DNA of 64,000 bases from Gemmiger sp. An50 (GTDB lineage Bacteria > Bacillota > Clostridia > Oscillospirales > Ruminococcaceae), in assembly GCF_002161595.1 (NCBI RefSeq), contig NZ_NFID01000021.1:1-64000 (forward strand), given 5' to 3'. Made by a program: the position numbers and the translations under genes. The notes beneath the pieces are model-generated. The model was not told the origin of the DNA and did not search any database. It was given only the letters and a program-made list of their open reading frames with translations. This document shows, one piece after another, positions 49,362-58,574 of the stretch (positions are counted from its first letter, which is position 1; each line of letters begins with the position of its first letter).

Positions 49362-50426
49362 TTATTCGGCAGCGGCCAGCATGTTGTCGAACATGACATA
49401 GTCGGATACCGGTACCTCCGCCTCGATCTGGCCATTCTTCAGGAAGTCGTCCTGCTGGACCTTATACATCTTCTCCATGCTGCCGTCGTTGATGGACTCG
49501 ATCAACTCGGCGCTGGTCTGCCACTCGGCGTCGCCGCGCTGCTGGTAGCAGGTCTCGTAATCGGTCTTGGTCTGGTCGGCCACCCACTGGGCGATCTGCT
49601 CGTAGTTGGCTTCGTCGGCGCGGAAGTCTTTCGCCTTCATCAGGGCCTTGGTGAAGGCCAGGATGGTGTCGGCGTTTTCCTCAGCATACTTGGGAGTCAC
49701 GATCCAGCTGGAAACAGCGGCGGACTGGTCGGAGAACATCATGTTGTCGGCCAGGACCTTGTAGTTGTCGCCCATCTGCTCCTGGATGGTGAAGGTCATG
49801 GGGCTCCAGGCGGCACAGGCGTCCAGGCTGCCGCTCAGCATGGCGGTCACCAGAGCGGAGGCGTCCATCTCCTGAGCCTTGATGTCGTCCATGGTCATGC
49901 CGTGGGCTTCCAGAGCGTACTTCAGGATCTGCTCGCTGGAAGTACCGGAGGAGTAACCAACGATCTTGCCCTTCAGGTCCTCGATGGTCTCGATGCCCTT
50001 GGAGGCGTCGGTGACCACTGCGTCGGCGTTGCCCACATGGGCCATGCAGAAGATCTTGGCCTGACCCTGGATGGCCAGCTTATGAGCGCCGGAGCCGATG
50101 TAGCCCACCTGAACGCTGCCGGATTCCATGGCGGCGATGATGGTGGGACCGTCGGCGAACTCCATCAGTTCCACTTCCAGGCCCTGCTCCTCAAAGTAGC
50201 CGTTGTGCTGGGCGGAAACCACCTCGGCCAGGCTGCCGTAGTTGGGCATGTAGCCCACAACAACCTTGGTCTTCTCGCCGGTGGAAGCCTCAGAGGCGGT
50301 GGAAGCGGGGGCGCTGCCGGAAGAAGCGCCGCCGGTGCTGGTGGCAGTGGATGCGCCGGAGCCGCCGCAGGCGGCCATGCTCAGAGCCATGCAGCCCGCG
50401 ATGAGCAGGGATAACGCTTTTTTCAT
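49362..50426 (-). CDS. NitT/TauT-family ABC substrate-binding lipoprotein
   Basis: A 354-residue solute-binding lipoprotein. MKKALSLLIAGCMALSMAAC is a lipoprotein signal with the Cys at residue 20, followed by a Ser/Thr/Gly linker. The mature part has the fold pattern of sulfonate, nitrate or pyrimidine-precursor binders: VVVGYMPNYGSLAEVVSAQ, then EFADGPTIIAAMESGSVQ. The substrate cannot be named. AGGAGGAAAC precedes the ATG. It is third in its operon, 106 nt after the ATPase. Confidence 0.92.
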   Translation of the reverse strand: MKKALSLLIAGCMALSMAACGGSGASTATSTGGASSGSAPASTASEASTGEKTKVVVGYMPNYGSLAEVVSAQHNGYFEEQGLEVELMEFADGPTIIAAMESGSVQVGYIGSGAHKLAIQGQAKIFCMAHVGNADAVVTDASKGIETIEDLKGKIVGYSSGTSSEQILKYALEAHGMTMDDIKAQEMDASALVTAMLSGSLDACAAWSPMTFTIQEQMGDNYKVLADNMMFSDQSAAVSSWIVTPKYAEENADTILAFTKALMKAKDFRADEANYEQIAQWVADQTKTDYETCYQQRGDAEWQTSAELIESINDGSMEKMYKVQQDDFLKNGQIEAEVPVSDYVMFDNMLAAAE

Positions 50427-50532
50427 GATTGTTTCCTCCTGTTGTGGTTTCGGCGGCCCTGGGGGCGCGCCGGAATATTTGATCCGGGCCGGCTGTTTCG
50501 TGCCCACGGCCCGGATGGGTACCGTTTTGCCG

Positions 50533-51324
50533 TTACTTGCGCACTGCCAGGTACTCCTGATACACCTGGCTCCAGATGTAGTTCTTCAGCTCCAAAAAGC
50601 GGGGGCTCATCTTGGTCTCCTGGGTGCGGGGATAAGGGATGTCGATGTCCACGATATCCTTGATGCGGCCGGGGCGTGCGCTCATGATGACCACGCGCTG
50701 GCCCAGGATGATGGCCTCTTCCACGTCATGGGTGATGAAGAAGCAGGTCTTCTGCTCCTTTTCCCAGGTGTCCAGCAGCTCGGTCTGCAGCTGGGTACGG
50801 GTCTGGGCGTCCAGAGCGCCGAAGGGTTCGTCCATCAGCAGCACCTGGGGGTTGGCGGCGTAGGCACGGGCGATGGCCACGCGCTGCTTCATGCCGCCGG
50901 ACAGCTCCTTCGGGTAGTGGTCCGCAAACTTCTCCAGGTCCACCATCTTCAGGTATTTCTGGATCTCGGCCTCCGCCTGCTCGCCCTTCACGCCGCGCAT
51001 ATCCAGCGCGAACTTGATGTTTTTCTTTACGGTGAGCCAGGGGAACAAGGCGTACTGCTGGAACACCACGCCCCGGTCGGTGCCGGTGCCATGGACTTCC
51101 TTGCCGTTGCAGATCACCCGGCCGCTGGTGGGCTCGTGCAGGCCGGCGATGATGTTCAAAAGGGTGGATTTGCCGCAGCCGGAAGGGCCGACGACCGTGA
51201 TAAATTCGTTTTCATGGATATCCAGGTTCACACCATTGAGGGCGACCATTTCGCCGTTGCGGCCATTGAATTTCTTGACCACATTCTCAATCTTGACCTT
51301 TATATCTCTCTCTTTTCCTGCCAT
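50533..51324 (-). CDS. ABC importer ATPase (TauB/SsuB-like)
   Basis: A 263-residue ATPase with Walker A GPSGCGKST (about 42-50), signature LSGGMKQRVAIARAYA, Walker B VLLMDEPFGALD and the switch His in FFITHDVEEA. It is of the nitrate/sulfonate/taurine importer class. The gene overlaps the permease by 25 nt, with AAGGAAG ahead of the ATG. Confidence 0.95.
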   Translation of the reverse strand: MAGKERDIKVKIENVVKKFNGRNGEMVALNGVNLDIHENEFITVVGPSGCGKSTLLNIIAGLHEPTSGRVICNGKEVHGTGTDRGVVFQQYALFPWLTVKKNIKFALDMRGVKGEQAEAEIQKYLKMVDLEKFADHYPKELSGGMKQRVAIARAYAANPQVLLMDEPFGALDAQTRTQLQTELLDTWEKEQKTCFFITHDVEEAIILGQRVVIMSARPGRIKDIVDIDIPYPRTQETKMSPRFLELKNYIWSQVYQEYLAVRK

Positions 51325-52085
51325 CCCGTCAGCTTCCTTTCCAAAGTTTTGATGATTTTCTCGATGGTGATGCCAATGATGCCGATGATAATGATGTACA
51401 GCAGCATGGGAGCGGTCTCGAAGCTGTTGTTCAGGGTACGAATTCGCATGCCCAAGCCTGCGGAAGCGCCGGTGGATTCGGCAGCCACCAGGGTGGTCAG
51501 GGCAACGCCGGCGCCCAGACGGACGGCGGTGAGGATGAAGGGCAGGGTGGCCGGGGCAATGACCCGGATGAAGATGTCCTTATCCGATGCGCCCAGGATG
51601 CGGGCGGCTTTGATCAGGGTCTCGTCGATGTTGATAACGCCCTGGTAGATGGTCACGCACATAATGAGGAAGGTGGCCAGGGTGATCACGATGATCTGAG
51701 GTTTGCGGCCAACGCCCGCGCCGATGACCACCAGGGGAACGTAGGCCAGGGGCGGGATGTTGCGCACAAACTGGATCCAGGGCTCCAGGATGTTGCGCAC
51801 CGGCTTGTACCAGGCCATCAGGATGGCCACCGGAAGGGCGATCACAAAGCCCAGCGCGTAACCGGCGAACACCGAAATCAAGCTGCTGCCGATATCGGTG
51901 AACAGGCAGCCACGGTCGATCATGACCTGGATCTGCTGCAGCACGACCACCACATTGGGGAAGCATCGGGCGGTGCTGGGCAGAATGGAAAGTATGTACC
52001 ACAGGACCATCGCCGTTGCGAAGGAGATGAACAGCCACAACCGGTTCATCCACTTTGCATCCGACTGCAATTTGCTTTTCTTCAT
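51300..52085 (-). CDS. ABC importer permease (TauC/SsuC-like)
   Basis: A 261-residue permease of the BPD_transp_1 family with about six helices. The EAA-type coupling segment is around residues 158-175 (ETLIKAARILGASDKDIFIR). The start codon chosen is the ATG at 52085 (MKKSKLQSD). An in-frame TTG at 52109 falls before the AAAAAGGAG site and is rejected. It is first in the operon. Confidence 0.93.
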   Translation of the reverse strand: MKKSKLQSDAKWMNRLWLFISFATAMVLWYILSILPSTARCFPNVVVVLQQIQVMIDRGCLFTDIGSSLISVFAGYALGFVIALPVAILMAWYKPVRNILEPWIQFVRNIPPLAYVPLVVIGAGVGRKPQIIVITLATFLIMCVTIYQGVINIDETLIKAARILGASDKDIFIRVIAPATLPFILTAVRLGAGVALTTLVAAESTGASAGLGMRIRTLNNSFETAPMLLYIIIIGIIGITIEKIIKTLERKLTGWQEKREI

Positions 52086-52180
52086 TGCGGACAAGCTCCT
52101 TTTTCTCAAGATTCATTTTCGCTGCCCCGCCCTGTGGCCGTGCACCTCACCGCTGGCATGGGACCGGTTTTTCTGCTTTT

Positions 52181-52209
52181 ATTGTAGGATGCGGCCGAGC
52201 TTTCCACAA
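52181..52209 (-). promoter_or_regulatory. Sigma-A promoter of the TauABC-like operon
   Basis: Minus strand TTGTGG (52204-52209), 17 bp, TACAAT (52181-52186). The leader is about 90 nt. Confidence 0.7.
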
Positions 52210-52279
52210 GTATGAAATTCTTTGATACCTTTTCTTGGTTTTTCTTCCCATTTTATCAGCCCTTTTGGGCAGATGCAAC

Positions 52280-52312
52280 AAAAAGGCCCATCTTGCTTTG
52301 CGCAGGTGGGCC
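52280..52312 (-). terminator. Terminator of the GluQRS-AlkD-M18 operon
   Basis: GGCCCATC / GGTGGGCC stem with one G-T pair (52285-52292, 52305-52312), followed on the minus strand by TTTTTGTTG. Confidence 0.8.
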
Positions 52313-52361
52313 AATGGGCTGTGTTATTCTTTTGTAAGCCGGGAAAAGTTTATCAAGCTTT

Positions 52362-53303
52362 TCAGAACAAATTCCGGGGCAAACGCACGTCGGTGCAGGG
52401 TACCTTGTCCCAGTCGAATACCGCCAGCAGCTCCTCGGGGCGGGCGGGCTCGGGCTTGTCCAGCAGCCCCGCCAGAAAGGCCAGCCGCCCGATGATCTCG
52501 GGCGCGGTGTAGCGGCTCTGCAGCTGCTCCAGGCTCACGTCCCCGTCCCGTTTCGAGAGCCGCCGCCCGTCCTCCGCCAGCAGCAGCGGCAGGTGGTAAA
52601 ACCGGGGCGCAGGCAGGCCCAGCAGCCGGTAGAGGTACAGCTGGCGAGGGGTGCTTTCCAACAGGTCGGCTCCCCGCACCACCTGGGTCACCCCCATCAG
52701 CGCGTCGTCCGCCACCACTGCCAGCTGGTAGGCGTACACTCCGTCCGACCGGCGCAGCACAAAATCGCCGCAATCGGTTTTCAGGTTTTCCCGGTACGGC
52801 CCCAGATGGCCGTCGGTGAATTCCACCGTTTTGTCCGGCACGATCAGGCGCATGGCGGGCTTGCGCCGGGCTTCCAGCTCCCGGCGCTGCTCCTCCGTCA
52901 GCCGGCGGCAGGTGCCCGGATAAACGGGGGTGCCGTCCTCCCGGTGGGGGGCACTGGCCGCATGCAGCTGGGCACGGCTGCAAAAGCAGGGATACACAAG
53001 CCCCTGCTCAGCCAGCTTTTGATAGTAGGAATGATAAATCTCATCCCGCTGACTCTGGTAGTAGGGGCCGTCCGGCCCGCCCTTGGAGCCGCCCTCGTCC
53101 CACACAAGGCCCAGCCAGGAAAGATCCGCCTCCAGCTGGTCCGCATAGATTCGGGGACAGCGGGCCTTGTCCAGGTCTTCAATGCGCAGCACCACCCGGC
53201 CATCCGCCTGCTTGGCGCTCAGCCAGGCCAGCAGGCTGCACATCAGGTTGCCCAGATGCATCCGCCCGGAGGGGCTGGGGGCAAACCGCCCGGTCTCACT
53301 CAT
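52362..53303 (-). CDS. gluQ: Glutamyl-Q tRNA(Asp) synthetase
   Basis: A 313-residue class I synthetase-like enzyme that attaches Glu to queuosine 34 of tRNA-Asp. It has RFAPSPSGRMHLGN (HIGH motif variant) at residues 5-18, VVLRIEDLD, and the KMSKS equivalent DGRRLSKRDGD. The anticodon-binding domain of GltX is missing, as expected for GluQ. The zinc-module Cys residues in YPCFCSRAQL are present. The start overlaps the AlkD-like stop by 8 nt, with GGGGGAG ahead of it. GltX itself is elsewhere. Confidence 0.92.
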   Translation of the reverse strand: MSETGRFAPSPSGRMHLGNLMCSLLAWLSAKQADGRVVLRIEDLDKARCPRIYADQLEADLSWLGLVWDEGGSKGGPDGPYYQSQRDEIYHSYYQKLAEQGLVYPCFCSRAQLHAASAPHREDGTPVYPGTCRRLTEEQRRELEARRKPAMRLIVPDKTVEFTDGHLGPYRENLKTDCGDFVLRRSDGVYAYQLAVVADDALMGVTQVVRGADLLESTPRQLYLYRLLGLPAPRFYHLPLLLAEDGRRLSKRDGDVSLEQLQSRYTAPEIIGRLAFLAGLLDKPEPARPEELLAVFDWDKVPCTDVRLPRNLF

Positions 53304-54000
53304 GCTGCTTTCTCCCCCTTTGGCCGCGCCCATGCTGCGCTGCCCAGTTCTTCTGCTCCGGCGCGATGCGGTAGCTTTCCCGCATCTTCTGCAAAGCTTT
53401 GTTCCACACCACATCCGGCAGCTGTGCCGTTTCCATGGCGGCGATGGTCTTCTCAAAATCTGTGACCGCGAACACCGAGTAGCCCCAGGCCACGCCCATC
53501 CAGGCGTAGTAATCCGGCTGGCGGATAAGCCGGTACGCTTCAAAGCAGCGGTCCAACTCTTCGGGCCGGTTGAAGTGGGTCAGCAGCAGCACCGCCGCGA
53601 ACCGGGCCTCAAACTCCCGGTCCGAACCGGCACACTGTTGAATCAGTTCAAAATATTCCTCTTTGTATATTCTTGCATCCCGCAGTCCGGCGCAGAAGCT
53701 GTCACACACCGCCCAGTTGTCGATGCAGGGCACAAACTGCCGGACCAGCTCCAGCCGGGCGGCCGAGTCCATTTTGGCCTTGCCGATGAGCATGCCCCGC
53801 AGCAGGACCTCCTCAAAGGTCTCGTCCGGCGCAGCCAGCTCAGCGGACCAATCCCCTTTTGCCAGCTCGGCGGCAGCCTTGCGCAGCAGCGGCAGCCGCA
53901 CGCCCAGGTAGTTTTCCACACCGGGCATCAGCTTGTGTTGAAAGTCCCGGTAGGCCGGGTCCGCCTGGGCGGCGAGCCAGGCCCGGGTCTCGCCGGTCAC
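53296..54000 (-). CDS. AlkD-like DNA alkylation repair protein
   Basis: A 234-residue all-helical HEAT-like repeat protein of the DNA alkylation repair (AlkC/AlkD) family, which excises positively charged N3/N7-alkyl purines. The opening YRDFQHKLMPGVENYLGVRL, the IDNWAVCDSF motif (with the functionally important Trp and Asp) and YAWMGVAWGYS are diagnostic. The start is GTG at 54000, which forms a GTGA overlap with the M18 stop; an AGGTGG site lies upstream. No nearer ATG fits. Coupling to the peptidase gene is likely fortuitous. Confidence 0.88.
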   Translation of the reverse strand: MTGETRAWLAAQADPAYRDFQHKLMPGVENYLGVRLPLLRKAAAELAKGDWSAELAAPDETFEEVLLRGMLIGKAKMDSAARLELVRQFVPCIDNWAVCDSFCAGLRDARIYKEEYFELIQQCAGSDREFEARFAAVLLLTHFNRPEELDRCFEAYRLIRQPDYYAWMGVAWGYSVFAVTDFEKTIAAMETAQLPDVVWNKALQKMRESYRIAPEQKNWAAQHGRGQRGRKQHE

Positions 54001-55295
54001 AGGGCCACCTGATAGCAGCCGTCGCCGGTGCAGCGGATGGCCGCACCGAACCAGGCGGCGCAGGCGTCCGCCAGCCACTGAACGTCTTTCGCACCGGTCA
54101 TCTCCACGCAGGAGTGCATGGCCAGCTGGGGCAGGCCGATGTCCGCCATGGGCACGCTCACCTGAGCACCCAGCAGGTTGCCCAGGGTGGAGCCGCCGGG
54201 CAGGTCGGGCCGGTTGTAGTATTCCTGCACCGGCACCTTGGAAACATCGCACAGGCTGTGGAACACCGCGCCGGTCACGCCGTTGGTGGTGTATTTCTGG
54301 CTGGCGTTGAACTTGAGCACCACGCCGCCGTTCAGCTTCACCGGGCTGGCCGGGTCGCTCATCTCGGCAAAATTCGGGTGGATGGCGTGGCCGTTGTCGG
54401 CACTGAGCAGCAGGCTGTTCGCCAGCGCACGGCGGCGGTCCTGCTCGCTCTCGCCCAGGGCCTGCCCGGCCCGGGCCAGCACGTCCGGCAAAAAGCTGCC
54501 GCAGGCGCCCTGCCGGGTACCGCTGCCCACTTCCTCATTGTCGAACAGGCACCAGACCCGGCCCTGCCGTGCCGCCGGGGCGCTCAAAAAGCCCCACAAA
54601 GTGGCCCAGGCGCAGCCCAGGTCGTCCAGACGGGGGCAGAGCAGAAACTCCTCTTCGCCGCCCACGGCCTGGCCCTTGTCCTTGCAATAAAGCTGCACGT
54701 CCGCGCCCAGAATATCCTCGGCGGCGCAGCCCGCAGCCTTGGCCAGAAGATCGTTGTAGCAGGCATTTTTATCCGCTCCGGCGAAGATGGCCTGCATGTC
54801 CTTTTTCAGGTCATACTTGTGGCCGTCGTTCACGGTGCGGTCGAAGTGGATGGCCAGGTGCGGGATCACCGCGCTCACGCCCCCCAGGTCCACCAGACGG
54901 CTCTCCACCCCGCTCTCGGTCTTCACCAGCACGCGGCCCGCGATGCCCAGAGGACGGTCCAGCCAGGCGGAGCGGATCATGCCGCCGTAGCCCTCGGTGT
55001 TCAGCATGGTGAAGCCCGCCTGCTGACCGGTGCCCTTCACCTTGAAGGAGGGGCTGTCGCTGTGGGCGGCGCTCATCCGCCAGCCCTCGCCCGCCGCCTG
55101 GGGCATCACAAAGGCGATCAGGCTGGACTGGTTGCGGGTCACGTAATATTTGCCGCCGGGCACAAGGCTCCAATTCTCGGTCTCGTTCAAGGCAGCAAAG
55201 CCCGCCTGCTCCAGCCGCCGGGCGCTTTCGGCCACCGCGTGGAAGGGGGTGGGACTCTTTTCGATGTAAGCAAACAGATCCTGATGGATTGCCAT
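53997..55295 (-). CDS. M18 family aminopeptidase (aspartyl aminopeptidase-like)
   Basis: A 432-residue dinuclear zinc aminopeptidase. Metal motifs are AHSDSPSFKVK (His and Asp) near residue 80, and DNEEVGSGTRQG with the catalytic Glu pair near 255. A DDLGCAWATLWG segment lies close to residue 230. The ATG at 55295 has AGAGGA at good spacing; the ATG at 55304 abuts the site. It heads an operon with AlkD- and GluQ-like genes. Cytoplasmic peptide turnover is expected, with preference for N-terminal acidic residues in known members. Confidence 0.93.
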   Translation of the reverse strand: MAIHQDLFAYIEKSPTPFHAVAESARRLEQAGFAALNETENWSLVPGGKYYVTRNQSSLIAFVMPQAAGEGWRMSAAHSDSPSFKVKGTGQQAGFTMLNTEGYGGMIRSAWLDRPLGIAGRVLVKTESGVESRLVDLGGVSAVIPHLAIHFDRTVNDGHKYDLKKDMQAIFAGADKNACYNDLLAKAAGCAAEDILGADVQLYCKDKGQAVGGEEEFLLCPRLDDLGCAWATLWGFLSAPAARQGRVWCLFDNEEVGSGTRQGACGSFLPDVLARAGQALGESEQDRRRALANSLLLSADNGHAIHPNFAEMSDPASPVKLNGGVVLKFNASQKYTTNGVTGAVFHSLCDVSKVPVQEYYNRPDLPGGSTLGNLLGAQVSVPMADIGLPQLAMHSCVEMTGAKDVQWLADACAAWFGAAIRCTGDGCYQVAL

Positions 55296-55336
55296 AACAA
55301 TCATTCCTCTCTGAAAAAGCGTTTTGTCTGCCTTCG

Positions 55337-55366
55337 ATTATACGGCGGCAGCCCGCTGCCCGTCAA
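55337..55366 (-). promoter_or_regulatory. Sigma-A promoter of the M18 operon
   Basis: Minus strand TTGACG (55361-55366), 18 bp, TATAAT (55337-55342). Confidence 0.8.
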
Positions 55367-55373
55367 TGCAGCC

Positions 55374-55402
55374 TTGCCAGGCCTGAGTAAATTGGGTACA
55401 AT
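55374..55402 (+). promoter_or_regulatory. Sigma-A promoter of the small membrane protein gene
   Basis: TTGCCA (55374-55379), 17 bp, TACAAT (55397-55402). It is divergent from, and nearly back-to-back with, the M18 promoter. Confidence 0.75.
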
Positions 55403-55453
55403 CAAGGTAGAAAGACCGCCTGTTTTTACACAAGCCTTTGGGAGGTGCCTTGT

Positions 55454-55675
55454 ATGAAACTGTTCCGTGTTGCCGACGACTACTGCCGCGCTTCCAACTG
55501 GAAGATGCTGGCGCTGGTGAAATTCTGCCTGTTCTCCGTGGGGCTCATCTGCGGCATTCTGCTGCCCCGCCGCTGGCAGCGGCCCGCCATTTGCGCAGCC
55601 GGGGCAGTGTTCGCAGTTACCTATATCCCCCTTATGACCAGCTTCTTCCGCTTCTGGGCAAAAGACAAAACCTGA
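55454..55675 (+). CDS. Small two-helix membrane protein
   Basis: A 73-residue protein with two hydrophobic segments (about 20-38 and 45-65) separated by PRRWQRP. No family can be assigned. The ATG at 55454 has GGAGG eight bases upstream; an earlier in-frame ATG at 55445 lies on top of that site. It is 23 nt ahead of a lipoprotein gene, and both probably come from the promoter at 55.4 kb. The pair may form a small envelope unit. Confidence 0.7.
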   Translation: MKLFRVADDYCRASNWKMLALVKFCLFSVGLICGILLPRRWQRPAICAAGAVFAVTYIPLMTSFFRFWAKDKT

Positions 55676-55698
55676 GCCGCGCCGGAAAGGACTCCGTT

Positions 55699-56268
55699 AT
55701 GCCCAAAAAACTTCTTCTGCTTGTGCTGACCCTCGCCCTTGCCGCCGGGCTGTGCGGCTGCGAAAAGGGCCTGGAACCCATGCAGCTGCAGGCCGCTCCG
55801 GTGAGCGAGGAGACCCGGCAGGTGCTGGACCTCATTGACAATGAACTCACCCTCTGGGAGTACCGGCTGAACGATGGCACCTACACCATGGTGGTGGATC
55901 TCTGGGTCTGCCAGGACGGCCGCTGGGAAAAGACCAATCTGCTCACCGGCCCAGCCGCCGGGCAGGCAGAGTTTGCAATGCGGCTCACCGCCAGTCAGGC
56001 GGAGCTGATCATCCTGGAGGAAACCGGCACAACGCGCTACGCCATCCCCTGCCCTGTGGACGTGACCAGCGAGTCCGGCGTGTGCAGCTATTCCTCGCTG
56101 ACCTCCGGCTCCACCATCTCCTCCGGGGCGGAGATTCCGCTGCTTGCCCGGCTGGGCTGGGACAACTCCACCGACCCGGTGCCCACCGACTGGCAAAACT
56201 TTCAGGACAGCGGCTGCGACACCGGCGTGGCCGTGACCGTCATCTTTACCGAAGAAGCCGCAGCCTAA
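55699..56268 (+). CDS. Predicted lipoprotein, unknown function
   Basis: A 189-residue secreted protein with a signal peptide ending in the lipobox LCGC (Cys20), then a beta-rich domain. The mature part has no motif that I recognise. The start at 55699 is set by GGAAAGGA. It is terminated by the strong hairpin at 56.3 kb. Confidence 0.75.
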   Translation: MPKKLLLLVLTLALAAGLCGCEKGLEPMQLQAAPVSEETRQVLDLIDNELTLWEYRLNDGTYTMVVDLWVCQDGRWEKTNLLTGPAAGQAEFAMRLTASQAELIILEETGTTRYAIPCPVDVTSESGVCSYSSLTSGSTISSGAEIPLLARLGWDNSTDPVPTDWQNFQDSGCDTGVAVTVIFTEEAAA

Positions 56269-56318
56269 CAAACAACAAAGGAGCCGCCCGTCTGGGCGGC
56301 TCCTTTGTTGTTGTTTGT
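56268..56318. terminator. Strong bidirectional terminator
   Basis: A perfect 19-bp stem (56271-56289 and 56294-56312) with AAC/GTT repeats in the arms gives A/T-rich tails on both sides. It separates the lipoprotein and flavoprotein genes. Confidence 0.93.
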
Positions 56319-56338
56319 GCAATCTATGGAATGGCGAA

Positions 56339-58351
56339 TCAGCCCGCGGCCTGCTCCAGGCACTGGGCAACCGCCTTCTTGATGCGGTTGGAGGACAGGG
56401 TCGCACCGGCAACGCCGTCCACATCCAGGGAGTTGCTCTCCACGATGGCGGCGGGCACCTTCTCCAGGGCGGGACCGGCAATGGCCTCGGTCTCCTTGTT
56501 CTCGGTCACTTCCACGGAGGCGATCTTGCCGTCCGCGATGGTCACGGCCACGGTCATGGGGCCTTCCTGGCCGTCCACAGTGGCGGTGTAGTCGCCGTCG
56601 GTCAGGGTGGCGCTGCTCATGTCGAACAGACTCTCGCTGGCGGGCTTCTCCTTCACGAACAGCTCCTCATCCAGCAGGTTGGAAGCAGCCTTCACGGTGT
56701 AGCCGGTGGCCAGCTCGCCCTTCATCACATTCTGGGCAGCGATGCGGCCGAAGGTGATGGGGCCCATCACACCGGTACCGCCGGACACGAACTTGCCCCA
56801 GATGCCGCCCACGACCTCACCGGCAGCGTACAGGCCGGGAATGGCGTTGCCGCTCTCGTCCAGCACCTGCATCTGCTCGTTGGTGGTGATACCGCCCAGG
56901 GTCATGACGCACAGCGCGTGCAGGGGCACGGCGTAGAAGTGGTCACCCTCGATCTTGTTCACGGCCAGCTTGTAGGTATCGCGGCTGTCGTCGTAGCTGC
57001 GGCCGAACTCGTCGGTGCCGCCCTCTTCCACGCTCTGGTTGTAGGCATCCACGGTGGCGATCAGGTTCTCGGCGGGCACGCCGATCTTCTCGGCCAGCTC
57101 TTCCAGGCTGGAGGCCTCCTGCAGCACATGGTGGCCCATGGAATCCTCACTGCCGAACATCAGATCGTACATGCCTGAGCCCTTGTTGGCCCGCAGATCC
57201 TCCAGGATCTTGTCGGTGTAGATGTCGTACTGTACCGCGCCGGGCTGCTCCTCCAGAGCGACCTCACGCACGGAGGGGTTAGCCTCGCACTCGTTCACGA
57301 AGCGCTCGCCGTTCTGGTTCACCACGATGCCGCCGGCTTTCCAGGTGTAGGTGGAGGCGATGGTGCCGGTGGTGGGGTTGTCGGCGCTTTCCAGGCCCAT
57401 GGGGAAGGTGGGGATGTAGCTCATGCTCTCCTCATTCAGGGCAGCGCCCACCTTCTGCATCAGCAGCAGGCCGTTGCCGTCCGCGGTGGCGGGGCCGCCG
57501 ATCAGGTAGTCGGCGCCGTTCTCGGCGTACTTGCCCATCAGCTTGGAGTTGGCGGAGTAGCCGCCGGTGGCCACGATGATGCCCTTGGAAGCATCGAAGC
57601 GGGTCAGGTCACCAGTGTTCTGGTCCTCGCCCACCACGCTGAGCACCTGGCCCTGCTCATTGGCCAGCAGCTCGATGGCCTTGGTGTTGTAAACGATCTC
57701 GATCTTGTCGTTGGCCTTCACCACCTTGTCCATCACCTCATGGGCGGCGGACTTGTAGTTGGCGGGGTCCTTGGCCTTGGTCTTGTAGGTACGGGGGATG
57801 GAGTACAGGGCGTGCTCGGGGGCGAACACGGCGCGCTTGCCCTCGGCATCGGTGTTGAAGGTGTACTCGCTCAGGCCGTTGTCCCACAGCCACTGGAAGG
57901 CGTTGATGTCCTCGGCCACGAACTCGCGCACCATGGCCTCGTTGGGCTTACCGCCGAAGTCGCTGCCGTTCTTCAGGATGTCCTGAACAAAGCTCTCCTG
58001 GCTGTCCTCCACGCCGTCCTCCTTCTGGATGACGCTCTCGGCGCAGGCCATGCTGCCGTTGGTGTAGTTCAGAGAGCCGCCGGTCTTGCCGGTGACCTCC
58101 AGGATGATGACCTTCTCGGCGCCGTTGGCGGTGGCTTCGCTGGCGGCGGACAGGCCCGCGCCGCCTGCGCCGATGATCACCACATCGGCAGTCTCGGTGG
58201 CGGCGTACTCTGCGCCGGTGTCGGCCTCGCTGGCAGCCTGGCTGGCGGCCTGGCTGGAAGCCGGGGCGGACGAAGCGGTCTGGGTGCTGCCGCAGCCGGC
58301 CAGGCTGGCCGCCATGCAGAGCGCCATGAGCATTGCGATCACGCGTTTCAT
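56339..58351 (-). CDS. Lipid-anchored FAD/FMN reductase (fumarate/urocanate reductase-like)
   Basis: A 670-residue exported flavoprotein. Residues 1-20 (MKRVIAMLMALCMAASLAGC) are a lipoprotein signal, followed by an Ala/Ser linker. The FAD_binding_2 domain starts with VVIIGAGGAGLSAASEA (about 56-72) and ends with AGEVVGGIWG. The last 80 residues form an FMN_bind domain whose VDGVAGATLSS motif offers a Thr for ApbE-type covalent FMN. The layout matches outer-face reductases that use fumarate, urocanate, cinnamate-type or similar acceptors in anaerobic respiration. Having the FMN domain at the C-terminus is less usual. ApbE is not in the window. GGAGGAAACC precedes the ATG. Confidence 0.9.
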   Translation of the reverse strand: MKRVIAMLMALCMAASLAGCGSTQTASSAPASSQAASQAASEADTGAEYAATETADVVIIGAGGAGLSAASEATANGAEKVIILEVTGKTGGSLNYTNGSMACAESVIQKEDGVEDSQESFVQDILKNGSDFGGKPNEAMVREFVAEDINAFQWLWDNGLSEYTFNTDAEGKRAVFAPEHALYSIPRTYKTKAKDPANYKSAAHEVMDKVVKANDKIEIVYNTKAIELLANEQGQVLSVVGEDQNTGDLTRFDASKGIIVATGGYSANSKLMGKYAENGADYLIGGPATADGNGLLLMQKVGAALNEESMSYIPTFPMGLESADNPTTGTIASTYTWKAGGIVVNQNGERFVNECEANPSVREVALEEQPGAVQYDIYTDKILEDLRANKGSGMYDLMFGSEDSMGHHVLQEASSLEELAEKIGVPAENLIATVDAYNQSVEEGGTDEFGRSYDDSRDTYKLAVNKIEGDHFYAVPLHALCVMTLGGITTNEQMQVLDESGNAIPGLYAAGEVVGGIWGKFVSGGTGVMGPITFGRIAAQNVMKGELATGYTVKAASNLLDEELFVKEKPASESLFDMSSATLTDGDYTATVDGQEGPMTVAVTIADGKIASVEVTENKETEAIAGPALEKVPAAIVESNSLDVDGVAGATLSSNRIKKAVAQCLEQAAG

Positions 58352-58459
58352 TTGGTTTCCTCCGTTTTTCCTTCTGTTTCGGGCGAGGCGGCTGTTGGGG
58401 CCCCGCATTCCATCCTCCGGCTGCGGGCGCTGTTCTTCCCGCCACCGGACTGTGGTTTG

Positions 58460-58489
58460 ATTATAGCAGTTGTTAAATTTTGAACACAA
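58460..58489 (-). promoter_or_regulatory. Sigma-A promoter of the flavoprotein reductase gene
   Basis: Minus strand TTGTGT (58484-58489), 18 bp, TATAAT (58460-58465). The leader of about 100 nt is rich in GC hairpins. Confidence 0.7.
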
Positions 58490-58574
58490 TCTGCTTTTCA
58501 GCCCAAAACCGAATAAAATCATTCCCAACTGCGGCAATATCCTGTTATGATAGAGAAAAAGGAGGTGATGGCCC

